Source: Eubacterium sp. CAG:252 (GTDB lineage Bacteria; Bacillota; Clostridia; Lachnospirales; Lachnospiraceae). From it: 64,000 nt of DNA. Within the stretch, counting starts at the first letter, position 1. Every line of letters starts with the position of its first letter. Below are positions 28,402 through 36,839 of the stretch, in pieces. The stretch covers positions 89,212 to 153,211 of the forward strand of contig FR886340.1 of assembly GCA_000436535.1 (NCBI GenBank), written 5' to 3'. The notes beneath the pieces were generated by a model that saw nothing but the letters and a program-made list of their open reading frames with translations, was not told the DNA's origin and ran no database searches. The position numbers and the translations under genes are program-made.

Positions 28402-31400
28402 ATGAAGGAGTATATTAACCGCCTTTCAGTAGGAAAGTTTAAGATGGACACACCGGATATCATAAAGCCGGACGAAACTGTTGTGGCAGAGGTACTATGT
28501 GGAACATACAGTGAAGAACAACTGCATATTCAGGCTAGTGATGTCATAAAGGGATTAGTGTACTCTTCTGACTGCAGGGTGACTATAAAGGACAGGACAT
28601 TTACAGGCAGCGAGTGTAATATAACTTACACTGTAGATGCAAGAAGGCTTGAGGATAAGGAGTGTATAGAAGGAAAGTTTACAATAGTATGCGATGCAGG
28701 TGAAAAGGACATAGCTTATGTAATAAGAGGTTATAAGGAAAGGGTGGAAACAAGTCTTGGCATGGGCGATGACCTTTTCCACTTCACCAACCTTGTGCAG
28801 AAGTCAAGGGATGAAGCTGCGATGATATACAGGTCAGAAAGCTTTAAGAGAATATTTCTTAATGGTGACGAGAGCCTTATTAATCTATACGACAGTCTTT
28901 ATGACAGTGATAATATATATGAGTCCATGGAAGAATTCCTTATTGCGATTAAGAAAAAATCAGCACTTACATTCAGTGTTGATACATCGTTAAGAACTTA
29001 CAGTCTGGCGGCTGGAAGAGAGAAGGACAGCATAGTTATAGAAAAAAGCGGCTGGGGATATATAGAGCTTAATGTTGAATGCGCTGCCGATTATATAAGT
29101 ATGAAAAGAGGCACTGTTACATCGGATGACTTCGTTGGTGATGTGTATGAGCTTGAATATTTCATAGATTATGACAAGCTTCACAATGGTAATAATTACA
29201 CGGCAATATGTGTGCAGTCACACGGAGTTAAGGAAGTAATAGAACTTGCCATATTTAAAGAAAAGCAGCCGGCAGATGAAGAAGATGTGAACAGCAATGA
29301 TGGCGGCTTTGATGTGAGAATGGAGTTGAGGGCTGCAAGAATAGCACTTACACAGGCTTATATGGCATTCCGTATTAAAAAGATAAGCCGTGAGCAGTGG
29401 ATATCTGATACTGATAAAATGCTTTCAAGAGCACGAGGATTGAAAAAATCGGACATTATATTTGATATATTTCAGGCTGGACTTGACTTTATAGCTGGCA
29501 ATGCATATGACGGAAAACAGATATTAGAAAGTATAAAGGATAAGATACTTGCAGATATTGATAATCATGTTGAGCTGTACTGCCTTTATCTTTATGTGAG
29601 TACGCTGGAAAGAAAAGATTCACTGTATACATCGGATGTGTCAGAGATAGTAACAAGATACTATGATAATGGATATGATACATGGAAGCTGTTATGGATA
29701 TTATTCTATATAGACGGACAGATAGAGAATAATAAGAGTATCAAGCTTATAAGAATAAAAGATGCATTTAATGATGGATGCACAAGCCCTGTTATGTATA
29801 TAGAGGCATTGAATATATACAATGAACAGCCTGACCTTTTAAGGGTTATGAACAGGTTTGAGGTGCAGGTTATCTCAGAAGGTATAAAGTATGGAATTAT
29901 ATCAAAGAGATTAGCAGAACAGACCGCAGTTGTTATAGGCAATGAGAGAAGCGCCACAGGTTCCCACATAGAGTTGTTAAAAAGACTTTATGAACAGTTT
30001 GATGAGGACAGTATGCTTGAGGTGCTTATAGTTCATATGATAAGGGCTGGTATCACGGATAAGGACAGCTTTGTCTATTATGAGAAAGCAGTTCTTCGTG
30101 GTATAAGGATAACAAGACTTTATGAGTTCTATATGGCAAGTATAAGAAAGGATATAAGCATAAGACTTCCAAAGATAGTGCTTATGTACTTTACATATGA
30201 TTCGGGTGTTAATTATACATGGAAATCATATCTTTTTGCCAATATTGTGTATAATAAAGAGCAGTATAAGGATGTATATGAATCTTATGAGCATATAATA
30301 GAGCTATATGTGTATGAGCAGCTAAAGCAAGAGCGTATAGATGAATATCTTGTGTATCTGTACCGTGAATTTATAAAACCACAGCTTGTAAAGGAAGATA
30401 CGGCGGCATTTATTGCAAGACTTAAGTTTATGTATCATATAACGTGTTTTGATGGTGATGTCAAGGCGATTATTGTAAAGTACGGCGAACTTAAGGAGCC
30501 TGTTATATATGAGCTTACAGGAAAAGATACGTATATACCTGTGTATACTAAGGACTGTTCAATAGCATTTATATGTGAAGACGGCTGCAGAAGAAGAAAT
30601 ACAGTAGGCTACGAGCTTGAAAAGGTGTTTGACGAACCGGAAGATATGTCAGATTATGACCGTTTTAATATAGATGACAAATATATGCTTATATATAAAG
30701 CCTCTTACTACAGGAGAAAACGTATTTATAAAATATATACACTTGATATATATAAAAAAGCACTTAAAATACAGGACATATCAGAAGAATATAAGAAAAA
30801 ACTTAATTCGTGGATGATAGAATTCTATGCGGATTATTATAATGCTGAAAGTTTCACTGAGGAATATAAAGTAATAGATACTTATAATCTGTCGATAAAA
30901 GACAGTGCAGGTCTTATTGAGATATTGCTTGACTATGGTATGTATTATGAGGCAAGACAGCTTATCGACCATTATGGATATATGTATGTTTCGGCACCAA
31001 AGCTTTTTATGTTTATGGTGCATGAGCTTGAGGCATCGGGTAATACCGAAGAATATAAGAATATCATAACAGAGCATATTTTTAAAAATCATCTGTACAA
31101 TGAGATAGTGCTTGCGTATATGGTACATAACTTTAATGGAACAAGCTCAGATATGTATGCTGTGTGGAAAGCAGCCAAAAGCTTTAGTGTAAAAACAGAT
31201 GAACTGTCAGAAAGAATAATATCACAGATGATGTTTACAGGTGCGTATTCTGGAAGACTGGCAGAGGTGTTTGGCGATTATTATAAGAATAGGGCTGGAA
31301 GCAATACGATAGTAAAGGCATATGCGGCATATAATTCATTTAATTATGTTATAAGAAAAAGAAAAGCTGACCCTATGACATTTAATGTTATAGAAAATGC

Positions 31401-31968
31401 ATACAGGGATAAGACAGGACTTCCATTGTTATGTTATGTTGCATGGCTTAAGGATATATCAGATAATACTGACAGATTGAAAAAATCGGACATTAATAAT
31501 ATGGCACAGTCAATACTGACAGAAATGTGTGAAAAAGAGCTTGTCTATGATTTCTATAAGAAGTTTAAAGGATTTCTTAATATACCTTACAATGCATATG
31601 GTGTTACTGTCATAGAATATTATGGCATGCCGGATAGAAAGGTGGAACTTCATTATCGTGTCAATGATGAACGTACATATGAAACGGCCGTTATGAAATG
31701 CGATGCCTGCGGAATATTTACTCACAGGCTTATTATGTTTTATGATGATAAAGTCACATATTACTTTACATATGGAGATAATGAAAAGAGTCAGGAATAT
31801 AATCTGCTCTGTGATGATGTGAGCTCAGAGGATGCAGGTGGTAGATTTGATGCTATTAATGACTGTCTGGTAAGTGAAGAACTTCACGATATGGTGACTT
31901 TAAAGAAGCTTATGAACAGTTATCTCACAGAGGACTATATTACAGATGAGCTTTTTGAAAAAATGTAG
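28402..31968 (+). CDS. Large Lachnospiraceae-type protein (DUF5717-like), unknown
   Basis: A 1188-residue protein without signal peptide or membrane helix. Residues 1-about 290 are beta-rich and look like two immunoglobulin-type domains (GKFKMDTPDII at the start). Residues about 300-1030 are helix-rich with repeat character (MAFRIKKISREQW and many Tyr/Leu-rich helical pairs), and the C-terminus is beta-rich again. I think it corresponds to the DUF5717 family but cannot verify it. ATG 28402 follows GGAGG by 10 bases. Two copies of the LKKSDI word lie in it (codons 347-352, 1026-1031). It leads a four-gene module ending at 35497. Confidence 0.7.
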   Translation: MKEYINRLSVGKFKMDTPDIIKPDETVVAEVLCGTYSEEQLHIQASDVIKGLVYSSDCRVTIKDRTFTGSECNITYTVDARRLEDKECIEGKFTIVCDAGEKDIAYVIRGYKERVETSLGMGDDLFHFTNLVQKSRDEAAMIYRSESFKRIFLNGDESLINLYDSLYDSDNIYESMEEFLIAIKKKSALTFSVDTSLRTYSLAAGREKDSIVIEKSGWGYIELNVECAADYISMKRGTVTSDDFVGDVYELEYFIDYDKLHNGNNYTAICVQSHGVKEVIELAIFKEKQPADEEDVNSNDGGFDVRMELRAARIALTQAYMAFRIKKISREQWISDTDKMLSRARGLKKSDIIFDIFQAGLDFIAGNAYDGKQILESIKDKILADIDNHVELYCLYLYVSTLERKDSLYTSDVSEIVTRYYDNGYDTWKLLWILFYIDGQIENNKSIKLIRIKDAFNDGCTSPVMYIEALNIYNEQPDLLRVMNRFEVQVISEGIKYGIISKRLAEQTAVVIGNERSATGSHIELLKRLYEQFDEDSMLEVLIVHMIRAGITDKDSFVYYEKAVLRGIRITRLYEFYMASIRKDISIRLPKIVLMYFTYDSGVNYTWKSYLFANIVYNKEQYKDVYESYEHIIELYVYEQLKQERIDEYLVYLYREFIKPQLVKEDTAAFIARLKFMYHITCFDGDVKAIIVKYGELKEPVIYELTGKDTYIPVYTKDCSIAFICEDGCRRRNTVGYELEKVFDEPEDMSDYDRFNIDDKYMLIYKASYYRRKRIYKIYTLDIYKKALKIQDISEEYKKKLNSWMIEFYADYYNAESFTEEYKVIDTYNLSIKDSAGLIEILLDYGMYYEARQLIDHYGYMYVSAPKLFMFMVHELEASGNTEEYKNIITEHIFKNHLYNEIVLAYMVHNFNGTSSDMYAVWKAAKSFSVKTDELSERIISQMMFTGAYSGRLAEVFGDYYKNRAGSNTIVKAYAAYNSFNYVIRKRKADPMTFNVIENAYRDKTGLPLLCYVAWLKDISDNTDRLKKSDINNMAQSILTEMCEKELVYDFYKKFKGFLNIPYNAYGVTVIEYYGMPDRKVELHYRVNDERTYETAVMKCDACGIFTHRLIMFYDDKVTYYFTYGDNEKSQEYNLLCDDVSSEDAGGRFDAINDCLVSEELHDMVTLKKLMNSYLTEDYITDELFEKM
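29437..29456 (+). repeat. Recurring intragenic word, copy 3
   Basis: GGATTGAAAAAATCGGACAT, identical to copy 2, read GLKKSDI. Confidence 0.75.
31474..31493 (+). repeat. Recurring intragenic word, copy 4
   Basis: AGATTGAAAAAATCGGACAT, 19 of 20 bases identical to copies 2 and 3, read RLKKSDI in the same gene as copy 3. Confidence 0.75.
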
Positions 31969-32001
31969 AAGATGATTAATCAGGTGTTAATGGAGGAACA
32001 T

Positions 32002-33069
32002 ATGGAAGGCAGAGGACTGATAATAGGAATTGAATATGATAATGCAGTAAAACAGGCCTGTGTCTATGATATGAGGATTAATGCACCTGTTGCCTGTGAG
32101 GATGTTAAAGAATTGTCCGTAAATGATGCTGTTAAAAGAATATGCAATAAGTATGGTGTAGACAGTGTTAAAAGTCTGTGTGTGACTACAGGTTCAGATA
32201 CTAAGGAAGAACTTGACAAGATAAGCAGACAGATTGATATGGCAGGAGTAAGAAAAAATGATTATATGATAATAGGCAGAATACAAAGCTTTGCCTATTA
32301 TGCATATTCACAGAGAAAAGAGCTGTATAAGGCCGGAGTTGCGCTTATGGATTATGACGGTAAGGTGATTGATACTTACAGACTTTTCTATAATACTGTC
32401 GATAATTCGCAATATATACAGGAGCAGAAAGAACAGCAGTATATATTAGACGAAGATAACGAAAGTACAAAATGGCGCAGAATAACAGAGTATGTTACAC
32501 AGTATTTTGAAGGCAATACAGCATCTTCTGTGTATCTTACAGGTACAGGCTTTGATGTTGAAAGGCTTGACGATGGACTTGCAAAGGCACTTGTAAGCGG
32601 AAGAAAAGCATATATGGGTCAGAATTTGTACGTGAGAGGTGCATGTTTTGCAGCGTATGAGCGGATAAGCGGTAAAGTATTTGATAATGTTTATCTTCTT
32701 GTTGATGGCTGTATAAAGGCTAATATAGAGGTTGACATAAAAGAGCAGGGAAAGCCTATGAGATTCAGGATGATAAAGCTTGGAACAGACTGGTATATGG
32801 CAAAAAGAAGTGCTGACTTTATCATAGAAGATATGACTATGCTTACATTAAGAATTATGCTGCCGGATGGAAAGGCTATGGATAAAGTGATAGATATAAG
32901 CAGTATCCCTTACAGGGAGGGAAAAACAACAAGAATAAGGCTTACCATAGAGGCTGTATCACAGGATAAATGTGTTGCTACAGTAGAAGACTTAGGCTTT
33001 GGGGAGTTGTTTGCTTCTTCGGGCAGGATTATAACTAATGAGATAGACTTAAGTGAGGCAAGTGTATGA
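32002..33069 (+). CDS. Degenerate Hsp70-like protein
   Basis: A 355-residue protein. ATG 32002 has GGAGG 5 bases upstream; the in-frame ATG 31972 does not. The first part reads like an actin/Hsp70 fold: GLIIGIEYDNAVKQACVYD at the N-terminus (phosphate-1-like), VALMDYDGKVIDTYRLFY near 112 (phosphate-2-like) and SSVYLTGTGFD near 174 (adenosine-like), then LYVRGACFAAYE. The canonical Gly-Thr-Thr and GGGT motifs are missing, so ATPase activity is doubtful. A beta-rich part follows (about 235-355), like a substrate-binding domain without lid. It overlaps the next gene by 4 bases. Confidence 0.65.
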   Translation: MEGRGLIIGIEYDNAVKQACVYDMRINAPVACEDVKELSVNDAVKRICNKYGVDSVKSLCVTTGSDTKEELDKISRQIDMAGVRKNDYMIIGRIQSFAYYAYSQRKELYKAGVALMDYDGKVIDTYRLFYNTVDNSQYIQEQKEQQYILDEDNESTKWRRITEYVTQYFEGNTASSVYLTGTGFDVERLDDGLAKALVSGRKAYMGQNLYVRGACFAAYERISGKVFDNVYLLVDGCIKANIEVDIKEQGKPMRFRMIKLGTDWYMAKRSADFIIEDMTMLTLRIMLPDGKAMDKVIDISSIPYREGKTTRIRLTIEAVSQDKCVATVEDLGFGELFASSGRIITNEIDLSEASV

Positions 33070-33884
33070 GTGCGATGATATTATGCAGGAATAAGGTGGC
33101 TGTTAATCCTTTGTATGTCAGTTATTCAGATGTACATTTATATACAGAGGAAGAATTGTGTTACTATATTTACAATAATATATATATAATAACTAATGAT
33201 TTTGTAAGTGATGAGCTTATACATTTTCTGAGGTATGAAACTAAGGATGTGCCACTTGCTGGCAGAGTTGAGGAGTTAAGAAGAAACAATGCAGGACTTG
33301 CCATGATACTTGTAACAATTCTTAAGTCAGTTGATTATTATTCAGTAAGTGAGATAGATGAGATAAGCGGAATGCTAAGCACTCTTGACAGCCAGAATTC
33401 CTATGAGCGTTTAAGGTCAAGGGCAGATACTTATCTTGACAGAAAGAATTATTATAAGGCAATAGACTGCTACAGACAGATTATAAAAGAGTATACAAAA
33501 GAGGCTTCAGGTGCATTTATGGCAGGAGTACATCACAATCTTGGAGTGGCATATGCAAGGATGTTCTTATACGAAGATGCTGCGTTTAGCTTTAAGACAG
33601 CGTATGAGATAGGACAGTATTCAAAGTCATATAACAGTTATCTGGCGGCAAATGAGCTTGCATCCAGGAACAGACCGGTTAAAGAGGATGTGTCAGAAGA
33701 AGAATATGCTATAAGAAGACGTATAGACAGCCTTAGCGATAATGCAAAGTATCAGGATGAATACAGAAAGCTTGAGCAGCTTGTTGCAAGAAAAGAACAT
33801 GGTGATGTGGCATATTATCATAAGGCAGTCGCAGACATACTGCATACATGGAAAGAAGATTATTGTAAATATACTGCGAGGTGA
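33066..33884 (+). CDS. TPR-repeat protein of the Hsp70-like module
   Basis: A 272-residue cytoplasmic protein whose start overlaps the previous stop (ATGA), so the two are translationally coupled. Residues about 118-205 contain two or three tetratricopeptide units (YYKAIDCYRQIIKEY, HHNLGVAYARMFLYEDAAFS). The first 100 residues are a separate domain with no motif I know. TPR proteins often bind Hsp70 partners, which fits its neighbour. Confidence 0.72.
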   Translation: MSAMILCRNKVAVNPLYVSYSDVHLYTEEELCYYIYNNIYIITNDFVSDELIHFLRYETKDVPLAGRVEELRRNNAGLAMILVTILKSVDYYSVSEIDEISGMLSTLDSQNSYERLRSRADTYLDRKNYYKAIDCYRQIIKEYTKEASGAFMAGVHHNLGVAYARMFLYEDAAFSFKTAYEIGQYSKSYNSYLAANELASRNRPVKEDVSEEEYAIRRRIDSLSDNAKYQDEYRKLEQLVARKEHGDVAYYHKAVADILHTWKEDYCKYTAR

Positions 33885-33892
33885 TATAACAG

Positions 33893-35497
33893 GTGGGAAT
33901 ATTCGATGCGTTAAAAAACGGCTATGATAAAGATGATGACTTAAAAGACCTTGAAGAACTTATGTATGACAATGAGTCGGGCTCTAAAAGCAGACGTTCC
34001 ATAAATGATATGATTAAGAGTCTGGAGCTTGGCGAAAAAGAGCCACATAAGAAAAAAGATGATGGTTATGCAGATATATTTGGAAATATATCAGGAAAAA
34101 ATACAGAGCCAGATGGTTCGAAAGGTCTTGATGAAAAAACAAGAAGGCAGCAGGCTGATGTGCAGAGGGAAGAGGAGAAGTATGACAATCTTCTTAACAG
34201 TATGCAGGCACAGTCGCTTATTAAGAAGGTGGATAGTGTATCAGGAGTCAATCCATCACAGAACAGAATAAGAGAGCAGGCTAAAAAAAGACAGGCTGAA
34301 ATTGCAGATATAGAAAAGAATGAAAAAAAATCAGATGAAAATATAGATATAAGTAAAGATGTATATTCTGCATACAGTAAAGATATATCAGAAAATGATG
34401 ATATAGAGAGTGTTGATACAGAAGGCTTTACGGGAACCGAGGTAGGCGGCTTTATAAAAAGCCAGTGTGATATATGTGGGGAAGCAGCCAGATATATAGA
34501 GAATGCCCGAGTTGAGTATGAAAGTGTAACAGACTACTATGAGGATATACAAAGGATAGAAGGTGCACCTGATGATATAAAAAGAGAACTCATAATGGCA
34601 GCAGACATGGTAGATAATCTGTCAGTTGACAGGCGGATATTAAAAACACCCGACAATAAATTGTCAAACAGGGCATACAGGAACATGGAAGCCTATGAAG
34701 ATGATTTTCCGGAAGCAATAGTAAAGATGCGTAAGGCAGAAGATGAGAAAAACGCTATTGCAAGGGATATAAGAATGGTTAAGGCAGAGCGCTCAATGTG
34801 CAGAATGGAAGCTAAAGACCTTGTAAAAAAACAGCTTCGTATTAAAAAGTATGCACAGATTATATTTGCAATTCTTATATGTGTGTTTGTAGTGTTTATG
34901 GCGGCTATGGCTATGTCAGACAATATGGACAATGTAGGTACATTTATAACGATAGCATTTTTAGCAGGAATTATGGCACTTGGGTTATTTGCCTATCTTA
35001 AAACAATAGAAAGAAAAGTATGTGTAACAGAGATTAAGTTGAATAAGGCGACCACACTTCTTAACAGCATAAAGATAAAGTATGTCAATGCAGCCAATGT
35101 GCTTGATTACCAGTGCAACAAGTATTACATAAAAAATGCATATGAGCTGGAGCAGAAATATCAGGCATATATTGAGATGAAAGAAGAACAGAAAAAAATA
35201 CTTGAGGTTACAAATAACCTGACCAATGCGGAAACTGACCTTATGAATATACTAGGAAGACTTGGGGTTATAGATACACATATATGGATAGCACAGGTAA
35301 AAGCTATTCTTAACCCAAAGGAAATGGTTGAAGTAAGGCATAATCTGTCCATAAGACGACAGAAGTTAAGAAACCAGATAGAATACAATGAGAATAGAAT
35401 AGAGGATGCAAAAAATAATATAAAAAATATAACAAAGAAAAATCCGGAATATGCAAAGGAAGCATTACAGATTCTTGATATGTATGATAAAAGATAG
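33893..35497 (+). CDS. Coiled-coil protein with two membrane helices, unknown
   Basis: A 534-residue protein starting at GTG 33893 after GAGGTGA. Residues 1-about 190 are charged and probably disordered. A CDIC pair lies near 199-202. A long coiled coil leads to two close membrane helices (about 322-344 and 350-370), and a second coiled coil fills the C-terminus. Both long parts should be cytoplasmic. Last gene of the module; it may tether the Hsp70-like and TPR proteins to the membrane, by inference only. Confidence 0.68.
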   Translation: MGIFDALKNGYDKDDDLKDLEELMYDNESGSKSRRSINDMIKSLELGEKEPHKKKDDGYADIFGNISGKNTEPDGSKGLDEKTRRQQADVQREEEKYDNLLNSMQAQSLIKKVDSVSGVNPSQNRIREQAKKRQAEIADIEKNEKKSDENIDISKDVYSAYSKDISENDDIESVDTEGFTGTEVGGFIKSQCDICGEAARYIENARVEYESVTDYYEDIQRIEGAPDDIKRELIMAADMVDNLSVDRRILKTPDNKLSNRAYRNMEAYEDDFPEAIVKMRKAEDEKNAIARDIRMVKAERSMCRMEAKDLVKKQLRIKKYAQIIFAILICVFVVFMAAMAMSDNMDNVGTFITIAFLAGIMALGLFAYLKTIERKVCVTEIKLNKATTLLNSIKIKYVNAANVLDYQCNKYYIKNAYELEQKYQAYIEMKEEQKKILEVTNNLTNAETDLMNILGRLGVIDTHIWIAQVKAILNPKEMVEVRHNLSIRRQKLRNQIEYNENRIEDAKNNIKNITKKNPEYAKEALQILDMYDKR

Positions 35498-35564
35498 CAA
35501 AAATCTGTAAAAAGAGATTATGCAGTATATCGGGCAGGGCAGGATATAAGGCACAAAATAGTAC

Positions 35565-35592
35565 TTGCTAAAACTATAAGTTGTGTTACAAT
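35565..35592 (+). promoter_or_regulatory. Promoter of pheS
   Basis: TTGCTA (35565-35570), 16 bases, TACAAT (35587-35592) with TG one base upstream. A 15-base repeat, TGTAAAAAGAGATTA, lies on both sides (35506-35520, 35607-35621). No T-box is visible in the short leader. Confidence 0.65.
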
Positions 35593-35681
35593 TAAGAGTG
35601 GCTTTTTGTAAAAAGAGATTAAGATTCCTAATTAAGAAATATGACTCACATATGATGTGCAGTGCAAGAATGGAGGATAAG

Positions 35682-36701
35682 ATGAAAGAGAAACTTGATG
35701 CAATCAAAGAAAATGCTTTATCCCAGATTAAAGCAACAGATTCTCTTGAAAAGTTAAATGATATCAGAGTAGCTTTTCTTGGAAAGAAGGGTGAACTCAC
35801 AGAAGTCTTAAAGGGTATGAAAGAGGTAGCTCCAGAAGACAGACCTAAGGTAGGTCAGATTGTTAATGAAACAAGACAGGCAATCGAGGAAGTATTAGAT
35901 GCTGCAAAGAAAGACCTTGCTGCAAAGAAGAGAGAACTTCAGATGAAAGCAGAAGTTATAGATGTTACACTTCCTGCAAAGAAAGCAGAATTAGGACATA
36001 AGCATCCTAACACTCTTGCACGAGAAGAGATAGAAAAGATATTTATCGGTATGGGCTATGAAGTAGTAGAAGGTCCGGAAGTTGAATATGACCGTTACAA
36101 CTTTGAGCTGCTTAATATTCCTGCTAATCATCCAGCAAAGGATGAACAGGATACATTTTATATTAATGATGAGGTTGTTCTTAGAACACAGACATCACCA
36201 GTTCAGGCAAGAGTTATGGAGAAGGGTAAGCTTCCTATAAGAATGATATCTCCTGGCCGTGTATATAGAGCTGATGAAGTTGATGCAACACATTCACCTT
36301 GTTTCCATCAGGTAGAAGGTCTTGTTATCGATGAGAATATCACATTTGCAGACCTTAAGGGAACTCTTGCAGAGTTTGCCAAGGAATTATTCGGTGAAGA
36401 TACTAAGGTTAAGTTCAGACCACATCACTTCCCATTCACAGAGCCAAGTGCTGAGATGGATGTAAGCTGCTTTAAGTGTGGCGGCAAGGGATGCCGTTTC
36501 TGTAAGGGCGAGGGCTGGATTGAAATTCTTGGCTGTGGTATGGTTCACCCACATGTATTTGAAATGTGTGGAATTGATAAAGATAAGTACACAGGCTTTG
36601 CATTTGGTGTTGGTCTTGAGAGAGTTGCACTCCTTAAGTATGAAATCGATGATATGAGATTATTATATGAAAATGACACAAGATTTTTAAAGCAGTTCTA
36701 G
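35682..36701 (+). CDS. pheS: Phenylalanyl-tRNA synthetase alpha chain
   Basis: Catalytic subunit of the heterotetramer that charges tRNA-Phe. ATG 35682 follows GGAGG (35672-35676); the frame extends upstream to 35583 but that part overlaps the promoter. The 339-residue protein has the N-terminal coiled coil, motif 1 region (TLAREEIEKIFIGMGYEVVE), motif 2 (RMISPGRVYRADEVDATHSP) and motif 3 (FAFGVGLERVALLKY). It precedes pheT as usual. Confidence 0.96.
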   Translation: MKEKLDAIKENALSQIKATDSLEKLNDIRVAFLGKKGELTEVLKGMKEVAPEDRPKVGQIVNETRQAIEEVLDAAKKDLAAKKRELQMKAEVIDVTLPAKKAELGHKHPNTLAREEIEKIFIGMGYEVVEGPEVEYDRYNFELLNIPANHPAKDEQDTFYINDEVVLRTQTSPVQARVMEKGKLPIRMISPGRVYRADEVDATHSPCFHQVEGLVIDENITFADLKGTLAEFAKELFGEDTKVKFRPHHFPFTEPSAEMDVSCFKCGGKGCRFCKGEGWIEILGCGMVHPHVFEMCGIDKDKYTGFAFGVGLERVALLKYEIDDMRLLYENDTRFLKQF

Positions 36702-36839
36702 TTAATGTCAGTTTCAAATATTGACGTAAGCTGTGCAGAATTTTGTGTAACGTGTATATACGTATAAAGTAAATAAGCCCGGTACAGTCAGATTGTAAGG
36801 TTATGATTGTTTAGTTTATGGGCGGGAATGGAGATTAGT

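Noticed and set aside
35583..35681. 33-codon extension of pheS
   Set aside because: It overlaps the -10 element; ATG 35682 has GGAGG and matches the usual PheS N-terminus.
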